Shown here piece by piece: positions 36,723 to 49,059 of a DNA stretch of 64,000 bases. Within the stretch, counting starts at the first letter, position 1, and each line of letters opens with the position of its first letter. The position numbers and the translations under genes are program-made. The DNA comes from Lactarius indigo (Eukaryota; Basidiomycota; Agaricomycetes; Russulales; Russulaceae), in NCBI GenBank assembly GCA_025766275.1, contig JAFKAC010000116.1, positions 1-64,000 of the forward strand. Direction: 5' to 3'. The notes under the pieces are model-generated. The model was not told the DNA's origin and did no database searches. It saw nothing but the letters and a program-made list of their open reading frames with translations.

Positions 36723-37323
36723 TGTTGATAAGTGACCCTTGTGCACTTAGCGGCTCATACAGACCAGACTTACAGATATGGACTGCTGTAGATTAACTAG
36801 GACCGCTTTAGATTAGATTTGATCTGTACAATCTCAGACTCCTTTATCTATGACATCATATACAATGACATCATATGGACATATTCAGACTATTCATTGT
36901 ATTACATCTTCTTGTATCTTTCTTTGTTCTCCTTTAGCTCTATCCTTATTATGATGTCACTATGATATCACTTACTTCTGGACTCTCCTTGTTCTTTCTG
37001 TCCTTGTTCTCAGTTGTCCATTTGTAGAACAATAACTACCTTGTAGTACGTGACTTGTGTTACATCCCTTGTATAGTGTCACTCCCAGAAAGTGTATAAG
37101 TAGAGTACCATGTATGCTCCTGGTCCACATCAGTTCTCGCTGTTTGTGTGCCAGGTAAGCTCCCTTCCTCCCAATGTAAAATCAGTTCTCACTGTTTGTG
37201 TGCCAGACACCCTTTGCTTCACCTGCAAGATATCTCTGTCAACTGCTTCCCTGTGCTTTCATATCTCACCACAGTACTCCCTGTTCCACTGTGAGTATGA
37301 TTCTCTAGCCATGCTGTTCATCA
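36723..37323 (+). mobile_element. 5' LTR of copia-1
   Basis: 601 bp, TGTTGATAAG to GTTCATCA. GTGTATAAGTAGAG near 37092 is the probable TATA region. It matches the LTR at 42450-43054 along its length but with many substitutions and small indels, more than expected for the two ends of one recent insertion. Confidence 0.9.
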
Positions 37324-37335
37324 GGTTATGGGCCC
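37324..37335 (+). promoter_or_regulatory. Primer binding site: internal initiator-tRNA(Met) type
   Basis: GGTTATGGGCCC follows the LTR directly. Its complement, GGGCCCATAACC, is the anticodon stem-loop sequence of eukaryotic initiator tRNA-Met. Drosophila copia is known to prime from this internal half-tRNA. The site is absent from copia-2, which lacks the matching leader. Confidence 0.75.
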
Positions 37336-38105
37336 TGGTGCCCTAGCCACTCCACTTGACTGGTCACTGTCTTCCTAGGAGGACACACCAGGCTAAGGTC
37401 TGTCTGGGGCCTTACCAGCCTTGCCCAAGGCAGAGAGCAGTGGGGCGCCACTTGTCTCTGCTGAGGAACCTCCTGTGTATGTACTGCCCAGTAGTCCTAC
37501 TTTCACCCCTACTGTTTTCCTAGCCCCTGCGCTATGCGCAAGGAGACTGGGTCTGGTAGCCCCTTAACTTCAAAATATCCAGGCGTGCATGGCCCACTGG
37601 GCTGTGTATTGTGGAGCTTAGCACCAGCTGTCTCTGGTGCTCCACACTGGGCGCAGGATCTCCTCACCATGGGAGTGTAAAACCTGGTTCAGGCTCTGGG
37701 GGGTGTTCACCATTATGGTGTTCTGCAACCAGATACCTGCCTTGTAGCGGCAATGGGAAAGGATTCAGTAAAGCCACTTGTGGCGATGAGGCAACCAATA
37801 GGCCGAGGAGGCTGAGGTAGACAGCCTTGGGCTCTGAAAGCATTCCCTTCACCTTCCCCCTGACGCAAACCATTTGAGCTGTGTCCTAGACACATCCTGG
37901 CTGGCAGCTAGCTCATGGTATGGCAAAGGGATTCTTCCAACCTGGGCCTAGCCCTTGTATCACTGGCATACCATCAGGAGGCAGGACGTGTTAGCGTTCT
38001 GGCCTTACAGAATCACAGACAGGAGTGGTACCCCCTCTATCTTTATGTCTTGCAACTATGAAGCACTGTCGCTGACTGCTCCTCGGCGATAGATAAATCA
38101 TCCCA

Positions 38106-39047
38106 ATGTCTGGCTCTTCATCTACCCCTGCTGCTGGTGCTGGTGCTCCTCCCAGCCCCACTGGTGGCTCTGCAGGAGGCTCACTCCCTCCTCCTTCTGG
38201 ATCCACTCCATCCACACGCGTATCCGCTGTGTATGGTGCAACCTTTGGTATGCCATCTGGCATCCGCCTTGAACAGTTTGATGGCACTGGTTGGAACGAA
38301 TGGTCTGGCACCATTGAGGCCATCCTCACGCTGCACGAAGCTGAGGATGTGTTCACTCTGGATACACCCCCATCTGGTATCACTACAGATGAGTGGGACT
38401 CAGTCCAGCGTCGTTCCAAGGCGTACCTCCGCCTTTACCTCAAACCAGATGTCTACTCGCTTGTGGCAGATAACACTGCCTATCCTACCTTTAAGGACAA
38501 GTGGGCCAAGCTCAAGGACGTATATGGAGGTGCTTCAGGCAGCACCACCATTTTTAATTTGTGGATTCAGATAACACAAGCCCACCTCGACGACTCTGCA
38601 CCCATGGCCGCTCAGCTGGCCAAGCTCAATGAGCTTAGGGTTGCCCTTTCCAACGCGCAGATGGGTGTCTCTGACATCCAATACTGCCTCATTCTCCTCC
38701 ACGCGCTGCCGCCCTCTTATGAGGTGTTGGCCTCAACAATCCTCGCCAGTGGGGCCCCCTCCACACTCAAGCACGCTGAAATAATTGCGCGCATAGTGTC
38801 GGAAGAGGCTCGACGCTCCGGGCCCTCTGGCTCCTCCCTCAACAAGGTGGCCCCTGTCAAGTTGACAGGCAAGAAAGGCAAGAAGGACCACTCTGGTCTG
38901 ACTTGCCACTATTGCAACAAAAAGGGCCATATCAAGCCTGATTGCAGGAGGAGGAAGAAGGACGAGGCTGACGCAAAGGAGAAGGAGAAAGCAGGCAACA
39001 AGGCTGCCAATAGTCATATTCTTGTACCTACCACCTGCCTCCATTAA
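38106..39047 (+). CDS. Ty1/copia Gag (copia-1)
   Basis: 313 residues. After a Pro/Gly/Ser-rich start comes the copia Gag core (LEQFDGTGWNEWSGTIEAIL, YEVLASTILASGAPSTLKHA) and one CCHC zinc knuckle, CHYCNKKGHIKPDC, followed by a lysine-rich tail. In copia-2 the same region runs on in frame into the protease. Here one extra base at about 39030 (ACCTGCCTCC against ACCACCTCC) shifts the frame and ends the product at TAA 39045-39047. The upstream 770-base leader holds no gene. Confidence 0.9.
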   Translation: MSGSSSTPAAGAGAPPSPTGGSAGGSLPPPSGSTPSTRVSAVYGATFGMPSGIRLEQFDGTGWNEWSGTIEAILTLHEAEDVFTLDTPPSGITTDEWDSVQRRSKAYLRLYLKPDVYSLVADNTAYPTFKDKWAKLKDVYGGASGSTTIFNLWIQITQAHLDDSAPMAAQLAKLNELRVALSNAQMGVSDIQYCLILLHALPPSYEVLASTILASGAPSTLKHAEIIARIVSEEARRSGPSGSSLNKVAPVKLTGKKGKKDHSGLTCHYCNKKGHIKPDCRRRKKDEADAKEKEKAGNKAANSHILVPTTCLH

Positions 39048-42000
39048 GGAGGTCGAAGAGCCCGCCATAGACTGGGCCTCTGAATCGATTGGTGTTGCCT
39101 TGTATGCTGCCTCGCGTGTGCGTTGGATGATGGACAGTGGTGCTACACACCACATCACACCACATCGGTCTGACTTCAAGGACTACACCCCAACTAAAGG
39201 CACTGTACGCCTGGGTGATAAGTCCACTATAGACCAAGTGGGTGTCGGGTCTGTCGCCTTTACAACGAGCCAGGGTATCTCTATCACCCTCAGCAATGTG
39301 CTACACCTGTCACAGGTGAAGATGCGCTTCTTGTCGACGCGTGCCCTAGCACAAAAGGGTGCTGAGATCGCTTTTGACAGTGGCTCATTTAAAATATCTG
39401 TCAACCAAAAGTGTGTGGCCAAAGGCTACCTTGAGGACAACCTATACTGGTTGGACGCAGCCAGCGTCGGCCTCAACACCCACACAAAATCAAGTGCTGC
39501 CACACTTGATATCTGGCATCAACGCATGGGACACATCTCCTCTGCGGCGCTGAAGGCGCATGGTCCCTCTGCCACTACTGGCATGGACATAGATAGCTCC
39601 ACCACGGCCCACACAGTCTGCCGTGGGTGCGAGATGGGTAAATCCACTCGCCAACCCTTTTCTGCGTCCTCAAATAAGAGGACAACTCGTCAATTTGAGA
39701 TCGTGCACAGTGACCTCGCTGGTCCTATGCAGACTCAGTCCTTGCAAGGCTCGACCTACACTGCCACCTTCATAGACGACCACACTAAGTTCACTGTGGT
39801 CCACTTCCTTAAGTCGAAGGATCAGTTTGCTAAGTCGCTGCAAATGTATTTGGCCTGGGGTGAAACCCAGTCTGGCCATAAACTGTGCGCTCTGCACTCT
39901 GACCGCGGTGGCGAATACATGTCGAGTGTCACGCAGGACATTCTTAAGCAGAAAGGGATAGAGCATCACCTCACGATGCCGGGTTCACCACAGTCTAACG
40001 GGAAAGCTGAGCAGTTTAACCGCACCATTATGGATAAGGCAATGTCCATGCTGCACACAGCTGGCATGTCTAAAGGCTTCTGGGAGCATGCAGTGTGCGC
40101 AGCTGTGCACATCTATAACCGCTCTCCAGTCCGTGGACTTAAGTGGCGCACTCCTTATGAGCTCTGGCACTCTGGCAAAGTGCCCGATGTCTCACATCTT
40201 CGCGTCTTTGGATGCAAGGGGCACATGCACGTACCCACTGATAAGCGTTGCAAATTGGATGCGAAGGCCATTGAGGTCACGCTTATTGGGTTTGAGCCCA
40301 AATCTAAGGGCTATAAGCTCTGGGACCGCTCAACCCGCTCCGTCCGAGTGTCCAGGGATGTGACATTCAATGAGAGTAGCTTCCCGTCCCTTCAGGGTGT
40401 TGAGACACACCCCACACCTTCACCACCAGTCGTGCCTAGCACAACAGTGACTGCCGTGCCTCACCCACCGGCGTTACCACCAATGCGAGCCCCCTCCCCT
40501 GCACACTCCAGTAGTAGTGAGGAGGAGGATGTAGAAAACCTTTTAGACCCCCCACAAGTCCAACCACACCCTACCACACCACCACCTGCTCTGCCAGCTC
40601 TGCCCACCACACCTAAACGTGAGCAGACCACTCCCACTTCACCCCCGCCGCGTCCTAGTGCAATGCGCATTATGCGCCATGTCCCTCCTCCCTCACCAGA
40701 AATGCCTGGGGGATTTGAGGATCGTGCACAGCGTAGTCAGCTGTTGCGTGAAATGGACAATGCACCAAGGCGCAGTACTCGTGCCCCTGTCCCTAATCCG
40801 CGTTACTTCAATGCGGACAATGCGGCATGGCGCAGCAGGCGTCTGGGGTATGCGGAGTTACTGGCTGCTGCTTTTATTGGCCGAGACCCTGCAACCTATG
40901 CAGAGGCCATGCGGTCTGCAGCTTCAGATGAGTGGTCTAAGGTGTGTCAGTATGAAATGGACGCCCTAGCTAAGAATGGGACTTGGGAGTTAGTGGATCT
41001 CCCGCCTAATCGTAAGGCAGTAAAATCCAAATGGGTCTTTAAGCTCAAAGCGGATGGCCGCTACAGAGCTCGCTTGGTGGCTAAGGGATTCACGCAGATC
41101 CCTGGCATAGATTTTGATGAAACCTTCTCTCCCGTCGCATGATTTGAGTCGCTACGTTTACTTCTGGCGTTGGCCGCGCTGGAGGACTGGCACATCCATC
41201 AAATGGATGTTAAGTCTGCTTTTCTCAATGGCGTGCTTGATGAGGAGATATACATGGAGCAGCCACAAGGTTTCACCGTCACTGGCTCTGAGACGAAGGT
41301 GTGTCGCCTAGTTAAGGCGATCTATGGTCTCAAACAGGCCTCCCGCGCATGGAACTTGCAATTCCATGGAGTGCTCACTGCACTCGGCTTTAAGCGGATG
41401 TTTGCTGATGCTGGCATATATGTGATGCCTCAACGGGAGGGGTATGATCCACTCTTCGTTATTGTCTACGTTGATGACATCACTATACTGGGTCCCTCGC
41501 TGAGTGGTATCAAGCGTTTGAAGTCAGATTTGTCTGAACGCTATGAGATGACAGATCTCGGGGAGATAGAGTCTTATCTTGGTATGCGCATTGTGCGCGA
41601 CCGCTCCCTCAGACGCATCGAAATAGATCAGTCTGGCTACATCAAGGATGTCCTTGAACGCTTTGGCATGTCTGATGCCACACCACACAACACACCCTTG
41701 CCCACTGGTGCTGACGAGCACCTGGTTAAATATACGTCGCAGGCAACTGCCTCAGATATTTCCCACTATCAGTCTCTGATTGGGAGTCTGCTTTATGTGC
41801 AGATTGGCACTAGGCCAGATATCTCCTTCGCTGTGTCACGTTTGGGGCAGTACGCAGCGAACCCTTCACCACAACATCTGCGACTTGCGCAGTATGTCCT
41901 GTCCTACTTAGTGGGAACTATGGATATGCGCATTGTCTATGATGGCGCCAATGGCGATGGCCTTCATGGCTACACTGATTCCAGTCTGGCTGATCAGACT

Positions 42001-42408
42001 GACGACCGCCACTCCACCTCTGGTTATGTGTTCCTACTAGCTAACGGTGCAATAAGCTGGTCTTCGTGCAAGCAAAAGACTGTTGCCCAAAACACAACGG
42101 AAGCGGAATACATGGCCATGACCGACGCGGCTAACCAGGCTGCGTGGTATCAGAGCTTCCTCACGGAACTCGGGTACGAGGTCGACGACCCCATCCCACT
42201 TCATGGTGACAATAAGGGTGCCATTGACTTGGCCTTGAACCCTGTCACTGGGAGACGGTCTAAGCACATTGCCATACGGCATCATGTCATTCGGGAGTAC
42301 ATCGAAAAGGGGACCATCACCCTCATTAGAACTCCTACTGTGGATATGGTTGCGGACGGCTTCACAAAGTCACTACCGCTGTGTCCTGCTACAGAAGCAC
42401 AACGATGA
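39031..42408 (+). pseudogene. Ty1/copia pol (copia-1): one frameshift, one nonsense mutation
   Basis: Order protease-integrase-RT-RNase H, as in Ty1/copia. Protease WMMDSGATHHITPH near 39125; integrase zinc finger LDIWHQRMGHISS with CRGCEMGK, DDE core (VHSDLAGPM, FIDDHTKF, LHSDRGGEYM, GSPQSNGKAE) to about 40100; RT IHQMDVKSAFLNG (about 41190), VIVYVDDITILG (41458-41493), RNase H GYTDSSLADQTDDRHSTSG and the KHIAIRHHVIRE end. The only in-frame break is TGA at 41140-41142, in SPVA*FESLR, where the family has Arg. With the single gag frameshift, this is the least damaged large element in the window. The RT half alone (41170-42408) is open. Confidence 0.92.
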
Positions 42409-42449
42409 CATGGGACTTGTGTGTACTTAGATTGTAGATCACGGGGAGA

Positions 42450-43054
42450 TGTTGATAAGTGACCCTTGCAGCACTTAGTGGCTCATACGGACCGGACTTA
42501 CAGATATGGACTGCTGTAGATTAATTAGGACCGCTTTAGATTAGATTTGATTTGATCTGTACAATCTAGGACTTCTATGACATCACTGTACAATGACATC
42601 ATATGGACTACTCTGGACTCTTCATTGTACTCTTTCCTTTGCTCTCTTTCTAGCATTATCTTTATTGTGATGTCACTATGATATCATCCTAGTCTGGACT
42701 CTCTTTGTTTTGCGCTCCTTGTTCTCCATTAGCACACTCCTTTGTCCCACATGTAGAACAACGTCCCTTGTACTGTGTGACCCTATGTTACTTCTCTTGT
42801 AGTAGTGTCACTCCTCTGTATAGTATAAGTAGTAGGCTTGTACGCTCCTGGTCCACATCAGTTCCTCACTGCTCTGTGTGCCAGGTATGTCTCCTCCTCT
42901 CTAATGTATCATCAGTTCCTCACTGCTCTGTGTGCCAGACTTCCACTTTGCTTCACTCTGCTTGACACCCCTGTGCTGCTTCCAGTCACCCTCTATATCT
43001 CACCACAGTACTATCAGTCCACTGTGAGTATAGTTCTTATGTGTCTGTTCATCA
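42450..43054 (+). mobile_element. LTR shared by copia-1 and copia-2
   Basis: 605 bp, TGTTGATAAG to GTTCATCA, preceded by a purine tract ACGGGGAGA. It ends copia-1 and directly precedes copia-2 leader sequence (CATGTACTGCCCAGTAGTCC), so LTR-internal-LTR-internal is preserved. Such tandem forms arise by recombination between LTRs. Confidence 0.9.
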
Positions 43055-43457
43055 CATGTACTGCCCAGTAGTCCTACTTTCACCCCTACTGTTTTCCTAG
43101 CCCCTTGGGAAAGGATTCAGTAAAGCCACTTGTGGCAATGAGGCAACCAACAGGCCGAGGAGGCTGAGGTAGACAGCCTTGGGCTCTGAAAGCATTTCCT
43201 TCACCTTCCCCCTGACGCAAACCATTTGAGCTGTGTCCTAGACACATCCTGGCTGGCAGCTAGCTCATGGTATGGCAAAGGGATTCTCCCAACCTGGGCC
43301 TAGCCCATGTATCACTGGCACACTATCAGGAGGCAGGACGTGTTAGCGTTCTGGCCTTACAGAATCACAGACAGGAGTGGTATCCCCCCTCTATCTTTGT
43401 CTTGCAACTATGAAGCACTGTCGCTGACTGCTCCTTGGTGATAGATAAATCATCCCA

Positions 43458-45716
43458 ATGTCTGGTTCATCTACTACTGCTGCCAGTGCTGGTGCTCCTC
43501 CCAGCCCCACTGGTGGCTCTGCAGCACTTCCAGCTGCCTCTGGATCCACAGCTTCTGGGCAACTCTCAAATGCCCACACCACAACCTTCAGCATGCCATC
43601 TGGCATCCACCTGACACAGTTTGACGGCACTAGTTGGAACGAATGGTCTGGTACCATTGAGGCCATCCTTATGCTGCATGAAGCTGAGGATGTGTTTCTC
43701 CTAGATACACCCCCATCTGGCATCACCGCCGATGAGTGGGACTCAATCCAGTGTCATTCCAAGGTGTACCTCCACCTTTACCTCAAGCTCGATGTCTACT
43801 CGCTTGTGGCAGATAACACTGCCTACCCCATGTTCAAACATAAATGGGCCAAGCTTCAGGATGTGTATGGAGGTGCTTTGGGCAGCACCACCATCTTTAA
43901 CTTGTGGATCCAAATCACTCAAGCCCGCCTCAACGACTCTGTGCCCATGGCCTCACAGTTGGCCAAGCTCAATGAGCTTAGGGTTGCCCTTTCCAATGCA
44001 CAGATGGGTGCCACTGACACTCAATTCTGTCTCATTCTCCTCCACACACTACTGCCCTCCTATGAGGTGTTGGCCTCTACCATCCTTGCCAATGGGGCAC
44101 CGTCCACACTCAAGCACACTGAGATCATAGCGCACATAGTGTTGGAAGAAGCTCACCATGCTGGGCCCTCTGGCTCCTCCCTCAACAAGGTGGCTCCTGT
44201 CAAGTCGATGGGCAAGAAGGGCAAGAAGGACCATTCCGGTCTAACTTGCCACTATTGCAACAAAAAGGGCCATATCAAGCCTGATTGCAGGAAGAGGAAG
44301 AAGGATGAGGCTGACGCAAAGGAGAAGGAGAAAGCAGGCAACAAGGCTGCCAATAGTCATGTCCTAGTACCTACCACCACCTCCATTACAGAGGTCATAG
44401 AGCCCAAGATAGATTGGGCCTCTGAATCAATTGGTGTTGCCTTGTATGCTGCCTCATGTGTGTGTTGGATGATGGACAGTGGTGCCACACACCACATTAC
44501 CCCACACCGGTCTGACTTCAAGGACTATACCCCAACTAAAGGCACTGTACGCCTAGGGGATAAGTCCACCATAGGCCAAGTGGGTGTCGGGTCTGTTGTC
44601 TTTACAATGAGCCAGGGTATCCCTATCACCCTTAGCAATGTGCTACACCTACCACAGGTGAAGACATGCTTCTTGTCGATGCGCACCCTAGCACAAAAGG
44701 GTGCTGAGATCACCTTTGACAGTGGCTCATCTAAAATATCTGTCAACCAAAAGTGTGTGGCCAAAGGCTACCTTGAGGACAACCTGTACTGGTTGGACAC
44801 AGCCAGTGTCAGCCTCAATGCCCACACAAAATCAAGTGCTGTGTTACGCCACTACAGGGGCGTGGGGTACGACCTGTACCAAGTCAGTCAAACAACAGTA
44901 GCGCAAGCTCTAAGGCTCGGCTTCAGTAGAATGGTGCACAAGGATCACAAGGACGATGGTCACTTGGATTGTAGAGGAGGTGCTAAGACTCGAAGGTCTA
45001 GCGAAGGTGAAGGGGGTTCTTGAGACAAGGGAAGCACGAAGGCGTTCTGCGTTAGACGAGTGTAGCTATTACACAAGAAGTCTAGTCTACCGTACAAGCT
45101 AGGTAGGGCTAGGTTTAAATAGATGATGGCTAGTGAAGCGGTCACAAACAGATGGCGCCATCGCCAGTCTGGGAACAATGGATGGGACATAAGAGGAACA
45201 AAGGGACGTTGTACTGAGAACAAAGGCAAATCACGCGGGATCGCGCATGATTGGGAACACAACAGAAACTAGCACATGTCAAACTTTATCAGAAGGGAGC
45301 ATTGATAAGTAGGGCACGCGATAGTAACCGGGTAATCGTAAAGTCCGCGTAATCGTACAGGGCTCGTATAGTATTGGGAAGGGAACAGTGATGTAAGAAA
45401 GAACGAGTCCAGGGAAAATTGTAACATGCTGCCACACTTGATATCTGGCATCAACACATGGGACACATCTCCTCTGTGGCGCTAAAAGCGCATGGTCCCT
45501 CTGCCACTACTGGCATGGACATAGATAGCTCCACCATGGCCCACACAGTCTGCTGTGGGTGCGAGATGGGTAAATCCACTCACCAACCCTTTTCTGCATC
45601 CTCCAACAAAAGGACAACTCATCAATTTGAGATTGTGCACAGTGACCTCGCCAGTCCTATGCAAACTCAGTCCCTGCAAGGCTCGACGTACACAGCCACC
45701 TTCATAGACAACCACA
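43458..45716 (+). pseudogene. Ty1/copia gag-pol (copia-2), interrupted and truncated
   Basis: One frame joins Gag (zinc knuckle CHYCNKKGHIKPDC) to protease (WMMDSGATHHITPH) up to 44841. A solo LTR (44842-45426) then splits it; the integrase part resumes at 45427 (GHISSVALKAHG, CCGCEMGK) and ends at 45717, where a gypsy-1 LTR begins. RT and RNase H are lost. The leader lacks the primer binding site. Compared with copia-1, many Arg codons are now His or Cys, Ala are Thr or Val and Pro are Leu, a pattern of C-to-T change at CpG. Confidence 0.92.
44842..45426 (-). mobile_element. Solo LTR, family D, inside copia-2
   Basis: 585 bp, TGTTACGCCACT to TTGTAACA, with exact 5-bp duplication TGCTG (44837-44841 and 45427-45431). 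Copia-1 shows the empty site AAGTGCTGCCACAC near 39490. Reverse complement of 24598-25184; another copy begins at 63963. Confidence 0.96.
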
Positions 45717-45717
45717 C

Positions 45718-46226
45718 TGTAACGCTGTCACGACGTCAGCTCAACTTGAGCTCGATAGAGGCGGTAACAACTTAGCGAATAGTCACAACGGCACAAAGGC
45801 CCGTGTCTCTGTCTTGGTGAATACACGAAGGTACACTTGACAGAGGATCGACTCCAAGAGAGGTCTAAGACGCAAACTTATAAGGAAGCAAGAGAAAGGA
45901 GAGAGAGAGAGAAGTGACGATTCAAGAAGACCAAGATGGTGTATCTTGGTCTTCGTAGACTATCTTAAATACAAGTCGAGCAGGCTTTCAAGCGCTGCTA
46001 TGAGTCACAGTAATGTAGCGTCCAACGTATCGCAGAAACATCGCAAACCCTAATACTACTAGTACCAGTACTAGTATTGAGTCATCCAGGTACCGCTCGG
46101 TCAGCTATCATATCCAATCGCCTATCATACTACCGTATCTCCTAAGTCCGCGACTAATCTACCTTACTGCCATAGTCGCAACCGGTACAGTAAGGGTCTG
46201 AGTCGTATACAGGCAGAAACGTGACA
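45718..46226 (-). mobile_element. Gypsy-1 LTR at a chimeric junction
   Basis: 509 bp, TGTAACGCTGTC to AAACGTGACA. Left flank is copia-2 integrase; right flank is gypsy-2 reverse transcriptase in reverse. No target duplication joins the flanks. It contains the hairpin GAAGACCAAGAT to ATCTTGGTCTTC near 45926-45954. Confidence 0.85.
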
Positions 46227-47132
46227 TGTTTTGAAGGCTGCCTTCCACTGGTCTTCTTCTTTTATGTGAATGTTATGGTACCCCCATCTAATGTCGAACT
46301 TTGAGAACAGTGTTTTCCCATTTAAGTTGGTTAAGATGTTGGAGATGAGAGGTAGTGGGTAGGTGTCTTTTATTGTCCAAGTGTTTAAGGGTCTGTAGTC
46401 AAGGATGGGACGCAACCCTCCGTCTGTTTTCTTTCTAAAGAAGAAGGAGGAAGCATAAGGGGAGCTTCCTTCATAGATGTATCCTTTTGCTATGTTTTTG
46501 TCAAGATATGCCTTTAGCTCCTTGTCTTCTTCTGGAGTCAAGGGGTAAATTTTGCAATTGATCTTGTTAGGTGCATCTGGACGCAGTGTGATGGGATGGT
46601 CTTCTTCTCTTTCTGGGGGAAAGCGCTGTGCTTCTTCGTCTGAGAATACTTTGTTGTGGCGCTGGTATTCTTCTGGGATTGTGGTTTCTTTTACTGGGTC
46701 AAAGGTTGTTTTAGTTGTTGCTGTTTTTGCTTCTTGGTGTCGCTTTCTTCAGAAGCGGTACCCTCCTGTCAGGATGGTGACTGCTTCTCCTTTCAGCTCT
46801 TGTTTCTTCCAGTCTATGTCTGGGTTTTCGTGTTCAAACCAGGGGTATCCAAAGATCATTCTGTCTTCTCCTAGACTGGTCACGAAGAATTGGAAAGGAG
46901 TATCCTCTTCTCCTCTTTTTATCCATAGCTGGCATGTTTCCGTCATGGTGCCGTCTTTGTTTAGCGATCCATCTATGTTTCGGACCAATCTGGGTGGTTT
47001 TAAAGGAGTGGTTCCTAGCCCAAGCTTTTGGATCAGATTTTGGTCGATTAGGTTGTCTGTTGCACCGCTGTCTAGCAGCACATTTATGCGAGCTTCTTTG
47101 TAGTAAAGGCGAACGAGGACTTTGATTGTCAT
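46227..47132 (-). pseudogene. Gypsy-2 pol, 5' part only (minus-strand copy)
   Basis: Starts MTIKVLVRLYYKEARINVLL with protease motif DSGATDN, then RT up to FDIRWGYHNI and WKAAFKT, where it meets the gypsy-1 LTR at 46226. The YMDD region, RNase H and integrase are missing. TGA at 46749-46751 stands where the plus copy has CGA (FRRK). Near identical to 54343-55245. Confidence 0.92.
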
Positions 47133-47179
47133 AGCACTATCTCAAACACTATACATTGAATTGGCCTCCCTGTCAGCTC

Positions 47180-48871
47180 TCACAGGTCGGCATCGCAAAA
47201 ATCCTGGTCTAAGGCATAGTAGCGTCTCTTTTCGTCTTCAGTCATGCCTTGGACAAGTGCATGGGCTTGTCGGACTTTGTCTTCCATTGTGGTAGCGGCC
47301 ACCAATGAGGTGCTTGCTTCTGGGGTGTATGGGGGTGCAGTGTCCGCTTCCTGGGTGTCTGTGGCTCTGGCTTTGGTTTGGTTGGTGGTGTTTTGTCGTT
47401 GACAGTTCTTAGCCATGTGTCCTTGCTGTCTGCACTTGAAGCAGTGGCCTTCTTTCATGAGGGCTTTCTTTTCTTCTTTGGTAAGCTTCTTAAAGGGGGT
47501 GGAGGTGGTGGCATCTACATCCATCGCATTTGGGTCTCGCTTTGGTCATCCTTGGTGGACGTTCTGGGTTGGTCCTGGGTTTCTATTCCCTGGTCTGGCT
47601 TTTAGCAGCTTCCAGCGTTGATGTTCTGCTCTGGCAGCGGTTTGCCACTCATCCATGGTGTTTGGGATGGTGGTTCGCATGAGGCAAGCGCGATACAGTC
47701 CTGTGGGTAGTCCTCTTTTGATGAATTCCACCGTTCCAGGGGCATCTCTTGCCCATCCTGCTATTCCTGCAAGGTGTTCGAAGTCGAGGATGTAACTGTC
47801 CAATGCTCCACCCTGCATTGTCAAACTGATGAGCTTCTGATAGGCTCTTTCTTTGTTTAGAGTGTTGGTCCAGTCTCTGTCGAAGGTGTCGAGAAAACCA
47901 TCCCAAAGGTCTTTGCTGTTTTTGGTGAGGGCTTTGGTGGGGTCTGCTAGTGCCGCTTCCATGTCATCTTCGGTTTGGTTGACCCACAGTTGTACACCAG
48001 GTCCTTTGAACATTGTAAGGGTGAATAGTACTCGTGCATAAGGTTCTTTGATGAGCTCATTCTCGCTATTTAACTTGATGTATCGTAGTAGTTCTCTTTT
48101 GAACTGACCACTCTCTGTTCTATCTCTGGTGAATGAAGTAGGGGGTGCTCCTTTGAGTCCTCCTGAGCTTGTTGTTGGTGTTCCTCCTGTTCTGGTGCTT
48201 GAGCCGGTACCTGTGCCAGTGCCTGTGGTGTTTATAGCTGACATGATGAGTGTTGGCTGTGGTGTGATGGGGATCTGGGGTGGTTCGACTGGGGAAGGCA
48301 ATCTGATTGGTGGTAGTGGGGCTGGGAATCCTTCTTCCGCTGGGGATGGTTCTATCCAAATAGGGATAGTGGGGCTGGCTTGTGACGAAGCTTGTGTGGG
48401 TACTGTGATGTCTAAGCGATGTTCTGAGGAGTGAGATAGTTCTGAGTGTGATTCTGCTTTGTCTGAGCTGGGTTCTTCTGATGATGAGTCTTGTTGTAGT
48501 CCGTATGTTCCCCTAGTGTTTCTTGGTGCTGAGGATGATTGTTGTGTGGGTGTTTCTGGGTTCTGTTCGTCTTCTTTGTTCCACCAGCCTAGTCCTTCAG
48601 CAAATCTGTGTGGTGTGATGTTTATGGCTCTGGTATGGTATGTGTTCTGAAAGTATCGGAGGATGTACCAGTTGTTGTTGATGAATTCCACCAGTCTGAG
48701 TTCGCCTTTGATGAGGCACTTGTAACAAGGTGGTCTGCCTGGTGTTGTGGCCCAGCAGGCTCCTCTTCCTAGTTGACTGCTTTTAACGTGGTGTGGGAGG
48801 TCGTCTTGTGTTCTGGTTGTGACTGGGGTCCAATCGTTGTCTGATTCAAAGGTGACACTGATGCTAGCCAT
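47180..48871 (-). pseudogene. Gypsy-2 Gag (minus-strand copy), one nonsense mutation
   Basis: 564 codons from MASISVTFESDNDWTP to ALDQDFCDADL. N-terminal domain, a Ser/Pro/Thr-rich linker, capsid core (LFTLTMFKGPGVQLWVNQ, LDSYILDFEHLAGIAGWA) and zinc knuckle CFKCRQQGHMAKNC. TGA at 47546-47548 (HQG*PKRDP) replaces the CGA of the plus copy. Otherwise open, and pol starts 47 bases downstream, so gag and pol are separate frames. Confidence 0.93.
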
Positions 48872-49059
48872 GATTGTGGTCTGTTCTGGGCGCTGATTTG
48901 TGTAAGGGGATGGCTGAAGCGGCCTCTTGTGTCAGGGAGGATCTGTCGCCCGGCTATGCCGTCGTTTCTGGGTTCTGTGGAGTGTCTGGTTGTTGGCTGA
49001 TGCGTCCTCTTGGATTGTCGCCCACTCTGCTGTGTGGCAGTAGTGTCTTTGGGAGTTGT

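Noticed and set aside
39000..39060. Programmed gag-pol frameshift in copia-1
   Set aside because: Copia-2 has gag and protease in one frame at the same site, so the extra base in copia-1 is a mutation.
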